From NCBI GenBank assembly GCA_019022495.1, contig JAFEKR010000005.1, positions 2,666,001-2,730,000 of the forward strand: a stretch of 64,000 nt of DNA, written 5' to 3'. The notes under the pieces were generated by a model. That model was given only the letters and a program-made list of their open reading frames with translations, had not been told where the DNA came from and did not search any database. A program made the translations under genes and the position numbers. This document shows, one piece after another, positions 9,846 through 20,747 of this stretch (position 1 is its first letter; each line of letters begins with the position of its first letter). This DNA comes from Epichloe hybrida. Lineage: Eukaryota > Ascomycota > Sordariomycetes > Hypocreales > Clavicipitaceae.

Positions 9846-12800
9846 ATGGCTCATAAGTAAGAGCTTCCCTCTCTTTTCTAATTCGTTCTGTCCATGATCG
9901 GACTAACATGTATTTTTGCAGCGCTAACGAAACGTCCATTGTCGAATTTTCGAAAGATCCCCTTGGTTTTATCACGAAGGGCGAAAAAGGCTATGCCGTC
10001 ATCAGCTCCGACAACATTCCTGGACGACGTCCAAATGTTTTTATCGGAGACGAAGGACATTTCAGATTTGACAGCGTCGGAAATCTAGATCAACCAGCGT
10101 TCGAAATCAGGTACCATGGAGCCGACGCTGGCGCCGACACCGTCTCGGCGTATCACTTGGGATACAATGGAGGCGCGCAGACGTCTTGGACGCCCGCCCA
10201 AATCGATATCCCCAAGATAAACCCGGAACATAACTTGCTTTTCACAGGTTCTCTCTCGGGTTGCTCCGTCATAGTAACGAACCTCAACGACAACCAGTAC
10301 CGTGTCTATCACGACACTCGACAGGATAGCTCGTTGTTGTACAATGACGTCGTCATGGCAGTTGACTACAGAGACTATAAACATCGCGATGCTAGTACTG
10401 GGTATGCCTGCGCATTCATGCACTATCGCGAAGGTCGCTGGTCTCTGTGTTTCCAGAGGCAAACCCTACTTCAAAATGCACGTGTTGTCCTGTACGATCC
10501 GCTGCCGAGAGATGGCCCATCCATAGTAGGGACAGAGCCCTTGATTGAGATGGTGCCAAAATCGTATAACCCGGAGCTAGTTCAATCGCGTTTCGACGAG
10601 AGTCGCGAAAAGTGCCTGGAGCGCTTGCGGGACGCTCGCACGAAGCTTTCTAACGACCCCTTTCATTACGAAGATGGTGAATTTCAACCGTTCGAAGAAA
10701 ACCACATCAGTCTTGACAATGAAGCCGTTGGCTATTCACAAGGACTTAGAACCGAGCTTGATGGCATTCTCAGAGATAGGCCTTATCCAACTGAACCCAA
10801 TGCTGATCTCAATGCACAGGAGTTGGTGTCACTCAGCGACCAGCTGCTTCTAAGCGAAAGGTTTGTTAGGCGAACCGTGACGTCTTCTCGGAATTACGAC
10901 TTTACATACCTCTGGCTGAAGCAAAAGGAGGAAAGGGGGTTTGCAGCAGTCGTGAGAGAAGGCGAGCATCGGCAAACACCTCTAGGAGGCACAGCCGGCC
11001 AACGTCTCTCCGAACAAAGGTTCAGGGAGCTTTTAGCGGGCGATAACGAGTTTTCAAGGGGATACAATACATATGAATCAGTCGAGATTTCGGGATACGA
11101 GCATGACATGACACTATCCGAAATGGTACAGTTGTTCGACCGATCGTCGACAAGCTTGACGCAAACCGAACAAGGCGCGTTACTTCGTCGCATTGACTTG
11201 GCCAGAAAGGAGTTGTTCAATGAGTCTGTGTGGCAGAAAACCAACGACGTCATTGCTATGTTCCAAGAGATGGGGGGTTACACGAAACCTATGCCACAAG
11301 ACATTCTTCTCCATGCAATTCCCGATGAGTATGGCGGCGGCCGTTGCTATCCTCTGGTCTATGCCATGTCAGTGGCACTGGCATCGTCGGATTTCGCCAT
11401 TGAGCAACTCTGCGCCAAGCTGGTCGGTCTCTCCCCTAACAATCAAGCCGACATGAAGAACGCGGAGTTGCTCAAGCGATGTTTGGAAGATCTTCACACC
11501 AGCTACCCAGCAGCAGAGGCTTCAAGACCCATCGGCAATATGACGCTTGAGGAGGCCGTCAGCATGCTCGAGAGAAGCACCGAAACCACCACATTAGCAA
11601 TGCACACAGAAGTACATGCAATGTTGCTGGGCCTTACAAAGAATGGCAATTCAACCTCGTGGCATTTCTATGATCCGAACTTCGCCATTGCCACGTTCAA
11701 GTCAGGGGAAGCGCTACTTGAAGCCACCACCAAGTTCTTCGAAGAGTCGGGATTCGCCAAAGTCTACGAAGCCCAGGGTCAGACACCCAGTTTCGACTTT
11801 TTCCGGATTGATGCGGAAAGGGTGTCTCGCATCGGATTTGAACACGACTTGACCGTCGCCGACCTGGTTCAGCCGGAGACCCTGCTCGAGACCATAGCCT
11901 CCGAGCATAAGACGGCGACTTTCATACAGGACCCTGCGCAGTTGACGTCTTCCCGCACTTTTAGCGCCCAAACCGAGCTTTTGGAAATCTTGGGCTTGGG
12001 GGAGGCAGCTGGCACGATGCCACAGCCAGGCTGGAAGAAAGCACTGGTATGGGTGAGCACTGGATGCCCATCCTTGAAACGATGAAGGAGGGCGGTGAGA
12101 AAGGGTCCTATGAGGTGCAATTCATCAATCTTAAGAACAAGAATGAGACCAAGTGGATTAGTACGGAAAGTCCCGCCATCAAAGATTTCAAGGCGCGTCT
12201 TGATGAGCACCTCGAGACTCTAAGCAAAACATACGAGTTCGAGTCAGGGTCTTTTATGCGGAAGGAAAACCTGGCGCACGCCGAAGCCATTGATGGCTTG
12301 AATGCAATGTTTATTGTGAGAACACTGATAGAGCACTTTGCCGGCAAAAAGACTGAAGAGAGCACGACCAACGCCGAGCTCGCAGACGCGCTCATGATAC
12401 ACAGCTATCTCAACCTCACCCAGATTGGTCACCAGACTTTGGGTGACGTAGGGAAGATGGTCAATCTCGTCAAGGATATGCTTGAGACGGGGCAAGTGGC
12501 CAAATCGTCGCTGTCAACTCTCGTCAAAGGTCTTGGTAATGCCTCAGAAGGCTTCGGCGTGCTCCTTGGCGGTGCCAACGTTATCCTCGACGCCTACGAG
12601 CTTGCCCACACGGACAATGATGCCCAGAGAGCCGTCTTTGGCACACAGTTGGCTTTTGATTCGGTCACGTTCCTAGCAAGTGTTGGTACCGTTGGTGCCG
12701 GACTCTTAGGAGCCACTACCGTCGTCGCCGTCGTGGGAGGTGTCAGTGTTATTCTCGGAGGACTTGCCTTTGGCGTTGGCGCTCTGGCATCCGGCTTTGC

Positions 12801-15800
12801 ACAAATTGCCGCCAAAGCAGAGGCTGTGGGTCGCTATTTCGGTGACGCCGACGAGGCCTACAAAGCTGGAGGATTCAAGTACGATGAGAACCATAAGATT
12901 CTTGTTCCTCTGTTTGGTGCTGTCATCAGCGAAGTCGACGCGGCCGGTAACGTCAAATTCGACAGCCAATACATCTATCGCACCTGGCACGGTGCCACAG
13001 GGTCGGGCAGAATCAACTACTTCTTCTGGGTCGGCGACAAGCCCAGAATGATCCACGATAAGTCCCAGGCTATTAATGTGCGAGAAGGCATTCGAGCCCC
13101 GGCCAGCGGAAAACTTACGAATACTCGAGACTACACCGCAATCATCCTCCCCGCCACGCCCAAATCATACATCAGCTACGAATGGCAAATCCTTCCGTTC
13201 TGTACAGGCCGACATGACTATGGCTTCGATGTGATCCGGAGACTTGAAGAAGACGAGCGATTCGACTATGACTTTTACATCTTCCCTAGTGAATACATCA
13301 TTCACAAAATCACACACGAGTTTGTGAAAACACCCATTGCGGTCAGGCTCGACCGTCGGTCAGTGCGAGTTCAAGTCGCAGAGCTGGATGAGAGCCTACA
13401 CAATGTCCTCGAATACACCATATATGGCGCAGGAGCCAATTACACCATCGGGCTCAATCCTGGCGTGGCCATGACGTTGTCTTCGGGCTGGAGCAGCACA
13501 TGTTGGGTTTTGGACTGCGGAAAGTTGGACGGGGAGAACATCGTGATTGAGGCCCGGGCCGTCTCAATCTCAGGTTTCCGGGTGAACCTGGCAGACACCT
13601 TATTCGAGTCCATGCTCATCTGCAAACCCAACGGCGAGATCCTACAAGTGGACTTTCCCAATAGAACCACTTTCCCCATAAAGGAAGATGGTGACAGGTA
13701 CCAGGGAGGAAGCCAGAAACTCACAGAGCATCTCAACGATTTGAGCGACAAGCACCTGCTTGGCACCGAGCTCATCATCGTGGACAAGTATACAACGCCC
13801 GCTGGCCAGTCTGTTGGTCGCGCCTTCTACGAACCGACGAGCAAACGTCTTCTCTACACCGTCGATGCTCCTGAAGAATTGACCAACAGTGCGCAGGTTG
13901 GTGCCCTGACTGCTGGTGGAAAAGTCTTCTTCTACAATACAGAGCATAGTGCCATCTGGCGTGTGGACGTTTCGACCGGAGTCTGTGAAGCAAAGTACCA
14001 TGCCCTATGCCCGTTTTCTAAAAGAACCCTTCAACGCGTCTGGGTAGATGGTAGGTGGAATTATTTCATACAAGTAGCGTACCTGTACCTCTGTCACTAA
14101 TTGTTTATCCAGTGGACAATCAGATTCACGCTCTTTTCCGCCACCAGTTGAGCGAGGATTATTTCGGAACTCTCAACTATATCCTCACCGCCGATAGCAT
14201 GAACCTCGTTGCCATGGTTGGAGGCCCTGCCTTGCTTGCCAAGCTCCATGAAGAAGACAAGTGGACAGGCGAGGCTACACTTCTACTGGAAGACTACTAC
14301 ACTGGGCCGAGCGAGCTTATGCTCAAGCTCAAGCCATTCGAAGCCCTAGCTGGAGCCGATATCGATGCGGCGATAGATCCTCATTTGATTTTTGTGCTGG
14401 GACCGAAAGGCAAAGATCTCTACTTTTACCATCAATTCTGGATACGAATGTCCGACCGAACTGTTATCAAACCTCATCCTGACATTCACCTTAATTACCT
14501 GCTTGTCGGAACCATCGCTTCGGCAGATGGCAGTGGTGAACTGTTTTGCTTCTTTTCATACAATCAACACAAGCTCGTCGTCCAACGAGGAAACGGCAAA
14601 CAGGCAGAAGAACCAAGGCCTGTCACAATTTCCCCCGAGCTCGGAACCATCTCAAACTTCTTCTGCGCCAACAATAACTTGTTTTCCATTACGAATGCGG
14701 GTTTCATTCTCCGCTTGACAAGCCACTGTACACTCGCTCTGGAAGCCGTCAACCATCAGTGGCTCGAGCACTACGAAAAGGACGTAGACGGCGGCCCCTG
14801 GTGGACTGCACTACCAAAGCTCGCCAAAGACCACGCCGCAGCAATTGTCTCCATAGTTGGCCTTCGCGATGCCGAGGGCTCCCCCGTTCAAGCTTGGCTC
14901 TGCAGTGACCGATTTGTCGTTGCAGGACCCTCTCTACGTGGAAAACCGCGGCACATGGCAGGACTGACAGAAGGGGGATCCAAGGCTTGGCTGTGGCACA
15001 TCGAGTCGGAAGACAGCGGCCACGTTTACGCTCAGCCTACTGTACGGGGCAAGGAACTCGAGACAGTATTTAGTCCCAAGGCTCCATTCGTCAAAGCTGA
15101 AGCCGTGCCAGATGGTCGTGGCGTGCTCGTAGAGCACCCATTCAAGACAGTAGCTTTGACAGAGAGCGGACTGCGGTACACCACCAAAGAAGGAGTTGTC
15201 TTGATTCTTGCAAGCGAGAGAAATATGAGGCTCTACGGTGTCGACAAAGTCTGGCAGCAGAACCGGGGCGATCTCAGTGCAGAACTCGCGACTTTGGTGA
15301 ATACATGGCGCCACGGAGAGACCGTCGTCATGTTGGGTTCTGAACCGCCGCAATGGTATCTGACGTCTTCTGGAAAGATTCTCGCGGCAGCAGAGGCGAC
15401 TTTTACTTGGCTCGATGCCCCCACGTGGCTTGGTGCCGATCCCAGCGGTGCAAGAGGATACGCCTATGTCGCCGCCCACAGAAGAATCTACGAATTAGGA
15501 GAGAGTTCTGCAGAGGAAGAAAAGTCGGCTGCGTTCCAGGAAGTCGCCTTTGCCTCACGCTTCCAGGATGTTCTGGCTGTCAAGCCCAGCCCAGGAGCAA
15601 GCTTTCGTCAGTTTGCCCTGGAGAATGTCCTGTATACCATACTGTCTCAATTTGAGGGCGATACTAGCTTCATGGAGTGTGTTGTTCCGAGCTCCAGCTG
15701 GGAGTCCTTGACAGGACTTGTCATTGAGTGGAAGGATCAGGGTCAAGTTCAGATTGAGGGTTCTACGAGGCATCCGAGACCGGCTGACTCGTTTCTCGGA

Positions 15801-15950
15801 AAGAGATTGGACGACGATCTCATAATGATGGAAATCTCGACTGGTCGGTTCTTAAAAATTTCCAGAGGACTCGTTATGGATCCTTCGTGTGTGATTCGGT
15901 TCACTGATAAGCTACTGACCGTGGGCAATGGGAGCAATGAAATTCAGTAG
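9846..15950 (+). CDS. Large-clostridial-toxin-like protein (LSGC site, C58-like protease, TcdA/TcdB-type pore domain)
   Basis: About 1,990 residues. Proposed exons are 9846-9856, 9922-14050 and 14113-15950. Intron 1 (9857-9921) has GTAAGAG, branch GACTAAC and acceptor TTTGCAG; intron 2 (14051-14112) has GTAGGT...CACTAAT...CAG. Domains seen: (1) an N-terminal module with an LSGC motif, Cys118 (10262-10264) and a histidine 16 residues later (His134), as in CNF1/BLF1-type glutamine deamidases; (2) a C58 (YopT/LifA)-like triad: Cys479 in GGRCYPLVYAMSVAL, His569 in VHAMLLGL, Asp588 in WHFYDPNF; (3) from about residue 860, a TcdA/TcdB pore-forming-like region with a long Gly/Ala/Val hydrophobic core (about 12,655-12,815); (4) a C-terminal ~850 residues of beta-rich, propeller-like sequence. 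No signal peptide. The frame shifts by one base near 12,047-12,099: an indel/break, or less likely a 35-53-nt intron. Family recognition is by motif; substrate unknown. Confidence 0.8.
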
Positions 15951-16178
15951 GATGTACAGGGGAAGTGGTCATATCGTTTAGCCCATATTCAAGTTCTTGG
16001 GACGCATCTTTAAATTACACACGTTTTCCAAGTTCCGCCAAGATATAAATGGCACAATTGTTAGTGACTGTGACACGACCTGAGTGATGAGATCACCTGG
16101 CCAGCTAATAAAAGACTGTGAGAATCCCACACCGACATATACAAACAAGCCTTATCTATCTCTCACGACCATGGATCG
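15951..16178. other. Toxin-gene 3' flank
   Basis: Short AT-leaning sequence; nothing recognisable. Confidence 0.5.
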
Positions 16179-16592
16179 GTGGGGATATACGGCCACTATC
16201 CCGTGCTAGAAGGAAAGAACACAAAGTACTACCGCCATCCAATCCGCAAATCCGACTTCACCGAACTAGACGGTAAAGAAAAGTGGACGTCGTATTGTTT
16301 TATAAAAAGTCTGTACGAGTTATGGGTACCGTTCCATTTCCAGAGGTTATGCTCGGCTATTGACCAATTACCTTTGGAATTGGCCTTTGATAACCCGTCA
16401 TTACCTCCAGCAGGATTATCGCAGGATTTGCAGAGTCACCATTTGGCCCAGTCAAATCTGGACTTGCTTTCATTTCGCAGTAAACAGAACAGTCAGTCCA
16501 GCCATGCTAAGCAAGGAACAACTACACCAAGCACAACGTTTACAAATTCAGGCACGGCAAAGAAGCATAAAGAGTTAAGAAGTAGGAATTGA
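16179..16592 (+). pseudogene. C-terminal fragment of a DUF7924-like fungal protein
   Basis: An open frame without an in-frame ATG start reads IYGHYPVLEGKNTKYYRHP, then FTELDGKEKWTSYCFIKSLYE and RLCSAIDQLP. This pattern matches, from memory, the conserved end of fungal DUF7924 proteins (PD-(D/E)XK-like, common in repeat-rich accessory regions). A low-complexity Ser/Gln/Lys tail follows, as in complete members. Everything N-terminal to this block is missing, so this is a truncated gene. Family name is moderately certain; no function is inferred. Confidence 0.5.
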
Positions 16593-16908
16593 TCAATTCT
16601 GTTCTTTGCCGGTGTATACGGTGCATATGGCGTGCGCAGGGCGCATGGCATGTAAACGATAAAGGCGAATTATTGATCATGGCCAACCATGTCATTAAAA
16701 TCATGAAGCTTGGGAGATGGCGACCTGGCCTGCAGGCCTACTGTATACCAATGGTGCTGGAACTACGCGCTTGTCCGCAGATTCCCGTGCTAGGGACATT
16801 GATCATTTCACACAATTCTCCTGCCTATATACATACTGCCTTGCCTCATGCTAGTCCGGCTCGAGAACCCAAACACATCAAACTTCATATCTTCTGAAAC
16901 AACTTACG

Positions 16909-17159
16909 ATGCCTTCGGAGAAAGATTGTCTCTGCGTTGCTTTATGCGCACGGGGAGCGCCGGACACGTTTGTTGGCTTCCACGACCAAGCTTTACTCAG
17001 CCAACCGACAACACGTGGCTTCCACTGGGCGTTAATGGTCGGCCCCCAAAAAAGGAGTCATCGAGCAGTCGTGGCCATCGATTTCACGCGACAAACACTC
17101 TCATATTTTGCCGACGATCTAGTAGTCATCGAATAGTGGATAGAGTCGCACTGCGCTGA
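16909..17159 (+). pseudogene. DUF6914-like gene fragment with frameshift
   Basis: It begins with an ATG: MPSEKDCLCVALCARGAP ... GFHWALMVGP, the typical N-terminus of small fungal DUF6914 proteins (YHWALIVGP core). The similarity then moves to another frame (KKESSSSRGHRFHATNTLI) exactly at a CCCCCAAAAAAGG run (about 17,043-17,055). The remaining ~80 C-terminal residues of the family are absent. The frame change may be real decay or a homopolymer error; truncation makes a pseudogene more likely. Confidence 0.45.
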
Positions 17160-19182
17160 AGTTTTGAGGCATCTCGACTAAGCTGTGGATATTGAAACAC
17201 ACCCGCCCTAATGTGATCAGCCAGGAATAGTTGGCAATTTATCTTTGAGGTAGCTTAGCCTGCCCCTGGCTTTCGTATTCGCCTGCGTACTGTAAAGGGT
17301 TGATAGGAAACGCCGCTCGTAGGGCGGCGGAGGGTATCGATTGGCAGTCCGAATCGACGTGCGGCTTTGCGAAGTGATAGCTTTTCGTCAATATGAAGGG
17401 GATGGATGCGTATCGATCAACACCATGCACTCTTTCCTGGCAAATCTTCAGGCTAGAGATGGTTGCTTTTGGTAGCATAGTGGATGGTTTAATTGAATAG
17501 GTAACGCGTGGAAGACCGTGCTACTTGCTTGTGGCTCACGTATACTTACAGGCCTACTATCCTCAAAGGATGCAAGCTTTTTTTTTTTTTTTTTTGTCTG
17601 GGTTAATAGCATACGAGTGTGGCGACTTTGCAAAGCTTTGGGACAGTGGTGGTAGAAGCCTTGCCTTAGTTTGGTGCTCAGAACCTCGCTTGATACCACC
17701 GAAACGCGTTGCCGAAATATCAAAATAACAGATAATGCCCTCCAACTCCGATCGAAACTAGTAGATCTTGTCGGATCTCTGGCCGGGACATTGATTCCGG
17801 CTGTCTGGCCTCCGATGGTCCGGACGATCTGGTGTTGCCCCGCACAAGTGTCGGACCTATCGGAGGCGCTCCCCGGTTCCGGAGGAATGTATCGTGAGGA
17901 CGTTGTGTGACCTTCACGGGGAAATCCGAGGCCTTGTTGAGTGTGGTTACATTGGAGCTTATTATGTGAGATAGAGTCATACGGAATACTTGCTTGCATT
18001 TTACTGCCATTTTCCTGTTTCCGAGGTTGGTCCAAGCAAGGTATGGTCCTGGATGTGCGTTCTAGTGGTTAGGCCATCCCCGGATGCCTCCCTCCCCTCT
18101 GGTGCGCCAATTTTCGAAAGGTTTTGTTGAGGGCTTCCTCTCTCTGTCATGGACGGACGGGAGAGGGCAGATGAGACACCCACCGGGTGTGGGCGATGGG
18201 CCCAGGTTTATTGCGCGGACATGTCCACTATCCCTGCCAACAAATGACCCAAGCCAAACATCCGCGATGCTTCTCAATTGTGCTCTATACTGGAGAGTAT
18301 GAACTCATAATATACCCATATTTCTCGTCCAGGAGGCAATTTTGTTCTTCTCCTGGTTGCCTCCGAGAGAGGCCAGGGTTAGCACTGTGTAGTGCATTTT
18401 CTGCGGAGGAATTTTTCAGCAAGTTCAGCCCCCCCCCCCTTCCTTGAATTGGTCCAATCGCAAACCTCACCTGACTGAGGAACCATGACGAGAAATTATC
18501 ATTCGAGGAGTTGATGGGTTCTGGGAATTGGATCCGATTCGTAGAAATAAAACTATAGGGAAGCACTGGAGTTAGCGCGAAGATTGTGTACCGAGGAGTT
18601 CTACATATGTAAGTAAAATAGTTTCGTTTATGTGGCTGTGGGGTAGTCGCCAAGGAGCCAATAAATCATAGGGGACGGACCTTGTGGGGAAAAGGGGAGC
18701 GTGCGTTGTGCGGGGTAATTTCCACCGTTGCACAATTTCCGGTGTCATGCATGGTTGGTCGGTCTAGTAGGGGGTGTGGGGGGGGCGGGTAAGATTAAAA
18801 TAGTTCTTCACGAAGTTCACAAAGGTTCACGAGATGGAAAGTCCCATCTGGCCCGAGGCAAGACACGATCGTTTGTAATAAGTGTCAAAGACCACAATGC
18901 ATTATCGATCCTTGTTGAGATCACGGCACCTTGGCCACGGGGTCTGATTGGCCAGCCTACAAGTCAATGCGAAACAAATAGCGGACGCCACAACCTGGAG
19001 TTAACCAAATGCCTGGACAATGGATTCATGGTGCCGTGGCGTCAAGGAACCTCGTTCTCAAGGACCGTGCTTTAGCGTCGCCAAGTCTTCAGCCTCAGAT
19101 CAGACGCAAAAATTTAACACATGAAAAGAGAAGGCATGTGAGTTTCCCAAGACCAGACCCTTTGGGTAACGGGGTTTTCCTT
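17160..19182. other. Intergenic region, no gene supported
   Basis: About 2 kb. It has a poly-T run at about 17,579-17,596 and a poly-C run near 18,430. A 195-residue open minus frame (17,448-18,035) spans the poly-T and has no recognisable domain, so it is not called. The proximal part near 19,100 is presumably the HsbA promoter. Confidence 0.5.
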
Positions 19183-19189
19183 TATAAAA
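19183..19189 (+). promoter_or_regulatory. TATA box of HsbA-type gene
   Basis: TATAAAA about 150 bp upstream of the ATG at 19,338, followed by a CT-rich leader (about 19,247-19,320). Spacing and composition fit a strong fungal core promoter. Confidence 0.5.
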
Positions 19190-19337
19190 TGACAGTCACG
19201 GTCCGACAGCAACTTGAGAGAAAAACGAACGCTTGGATCATCGCCTCTTATCTTTCCTTTCCTCCTCTCTCATCTCCAGCAAGAAGACACCAGCAGCCAA
19301 TTCAATCCTCTGCTCCCATCAAGATAAAACTCCCAAG

Positions 19338-20132
19338 ATGAAATTCCTCATTCTAACGACATTGGCCTCTACCGCCTTTGGTGCCGCTCTCTATGAGCGT
19401 GATCTCGCCACCATCAAGGCTGCCATGACAGCTGCCGGCACAGACATCGTTGGTCTGGATAACTCGGTCAAGGGATTCTCTGGCGACCCGAACAGTCTTC
19501 TCTCCTCATCAAACAAGTTGATCCAGACGTTGAAGGATGGAAAGGCCAAGGTTGACCCCAGCAGCTCTTTGTCGTTGGCCGAGGCACTTGGTCTTCAGGA
19601 GCCTGCCAAAGATCTCCAGTCAAAGGGCGATGCACTCTTGGCCAGTCTCAAGAGCAAGAAAGATGCCATTGCTGCCAAGGGGCTCTGTGAGGCCACCTTC
19701 ACCCAGGCCAGCGGCGTCAACACCGCTTCCAAGGCCCTGATCAACTCTGTCGTCTCCAAGGTCCCCGAGGCTGCCCAGGGCATCGCCCAGGGCATTGTTG
19801 CTGGTCTTCTCAAGGATCTCCAGGAGGCCGAGGATACCTTCAGCCCTGCCAACTGCAAGAATACTGGGACGGCCCCATCTTCGGCGGCCCCTACTTCTGC
19901 TGCTCCCACCAAGGCTCCTCCAACTACCGCTCCTCCTGCCCCAACAACCACCACTCCTTCTGCTCCAACAATCACCACTCCTGCTGGTACCAACACTGAC
20001 ACTTGCCCTGCTGCGCCAACCGTCACCGTCACCGAGATCGACAGCAGCCACTGCTGCACGAAGAAGGCCCCTGTCACGGTTACCACCACGAAGAAGGCTT
20101 GCCCAACCAAAAATGCTCTTCTGAGATCCTAG
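19338..20132 (+). CDS. HsbA-type hydrophobic-surface-binding / cell-wall galactomannoprotein
   Basis: 264 residues, one exon. A signal peptide (MKFLILTTLASTAFGA) is followed by an alpha-helical domain of about 150 residues (ERDLATIKAAMTAAGTDIVGLDNSVKGF ... SPANC), the HsbA/cell-wall galactomannoprotein fold that binds hydrophobic surfaces and in some species recruits cutinase. The C-terminal third is Thr/Pro/Ala-rich and likely O-glycosylated, with a few Cys (CPAAP, HCCTKK, KACPTK). No clear GPI omega site is visible. The start at 19338 is preferred over an upstream in-frame ATG (19,233) because it places the signal peptide at the N-terminus and has a CCAAGATGAA context. Confidence 0.88.
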   Translation: MKFLILTTLASTAFGAALYERDLATIKAAMTAAGTDIVGLDNSVKGFSGDPNSLLSSSNKLIQTLKDGKAKVDPSSSLSLAEALGLQEPAKDLQSKGDALLASLKSKKDAIAAKGLCEATFTQASGVNTASKALINSVVSKVPEAAQGIAQGIVAGLLKDLQEAEDTFSPANCKNTGTAPSSAAPTSAAPTKAPPTTAPPAPTTTTPSAPTITTPAGTNTDTCPAAPTVTVTEIDSSHCCTKKAPVTVTTTKKACPTKNALLRS

Positions 20133-20747
20133 TTGTATTACATCAGCGCCACTCTGGCCAGTCAAACTGACATCTTGGTGTAGTGAGCTCATCAATCGCC
20201 AAATCGCTTACTTTTCCGGATATTCTTTGTGTGTTTTTGTTAATTCTTCTTCTGATGTATAAATTTGGAATCAACGGTCATGGCAAGGTACCGGTACTCC
20301 GTACTGGCACCGCAGATGTTCTTGAACATATAGGAAATAAAACAGCGCTTATACTGGGATGAAACTGATAACGTGACCACAATAAAGTCGTCCATTCCCA
20401 ATAAGCATTTTATCCTTCGTGCCATGGCGGTTGCTGTTGATACTGCCAAGTCTATTTCACAGCCGGTGTTTCCATTCGCTGTCCAACAGTGAGCTAGCGG
20501 AATATAAGGCTGTTGGCGATCCCGTTCCCAAGAGCTCGTACATTATTAGTAGGACTTATTAGTAGGACTGACGTTGTCATGTTCTAAAAACTCAAGAGAA
20601 ACCACTAGGCCAAAAACAGACACATCCGCTGCCGCCCCACCGTACCCACCCCTTCTGGTAGTCTGTACATAGATGCACAAGAAAAAAAAAAAAAAGTTTT
20701 CCCAATTCCCATCACGCCGACCGCTGCTCTCGCATCACGGCATCAGC
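20133..20747. other. Intergenic region between HsbA-type gene and MRF1
   Basis: Contains a tandem TTATTAGTAGGAC duplication near 20,547-20,570 and a poly-A run (about 20,681-20,695) just upstream of the MRF1 start. No gene. Confidence 0.5.

Noticed and set aside
9908..9922. ATG at 9908 as start of the toxin-like protein
   Set aside because: It lies inside the polypyrimidine/acceptor region TATTTTTGCAG; the upstream ATG at 9846 splices in frame with canonical signals.
12053..12099. 47-nt intron GTGAGC...GTGAG to explain the toxin frame change
   Set aside because: Right length modulo three, but no CTRAC-like branch point, very short, and it would delete protein-like sequence. Kept only as a less likely alternative.
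17448..18035. 195-codon minus-strand open frame
   Set aside because: Spans a poly-T run encoding poly-Lys, has no domain and no promoter or intron signals.
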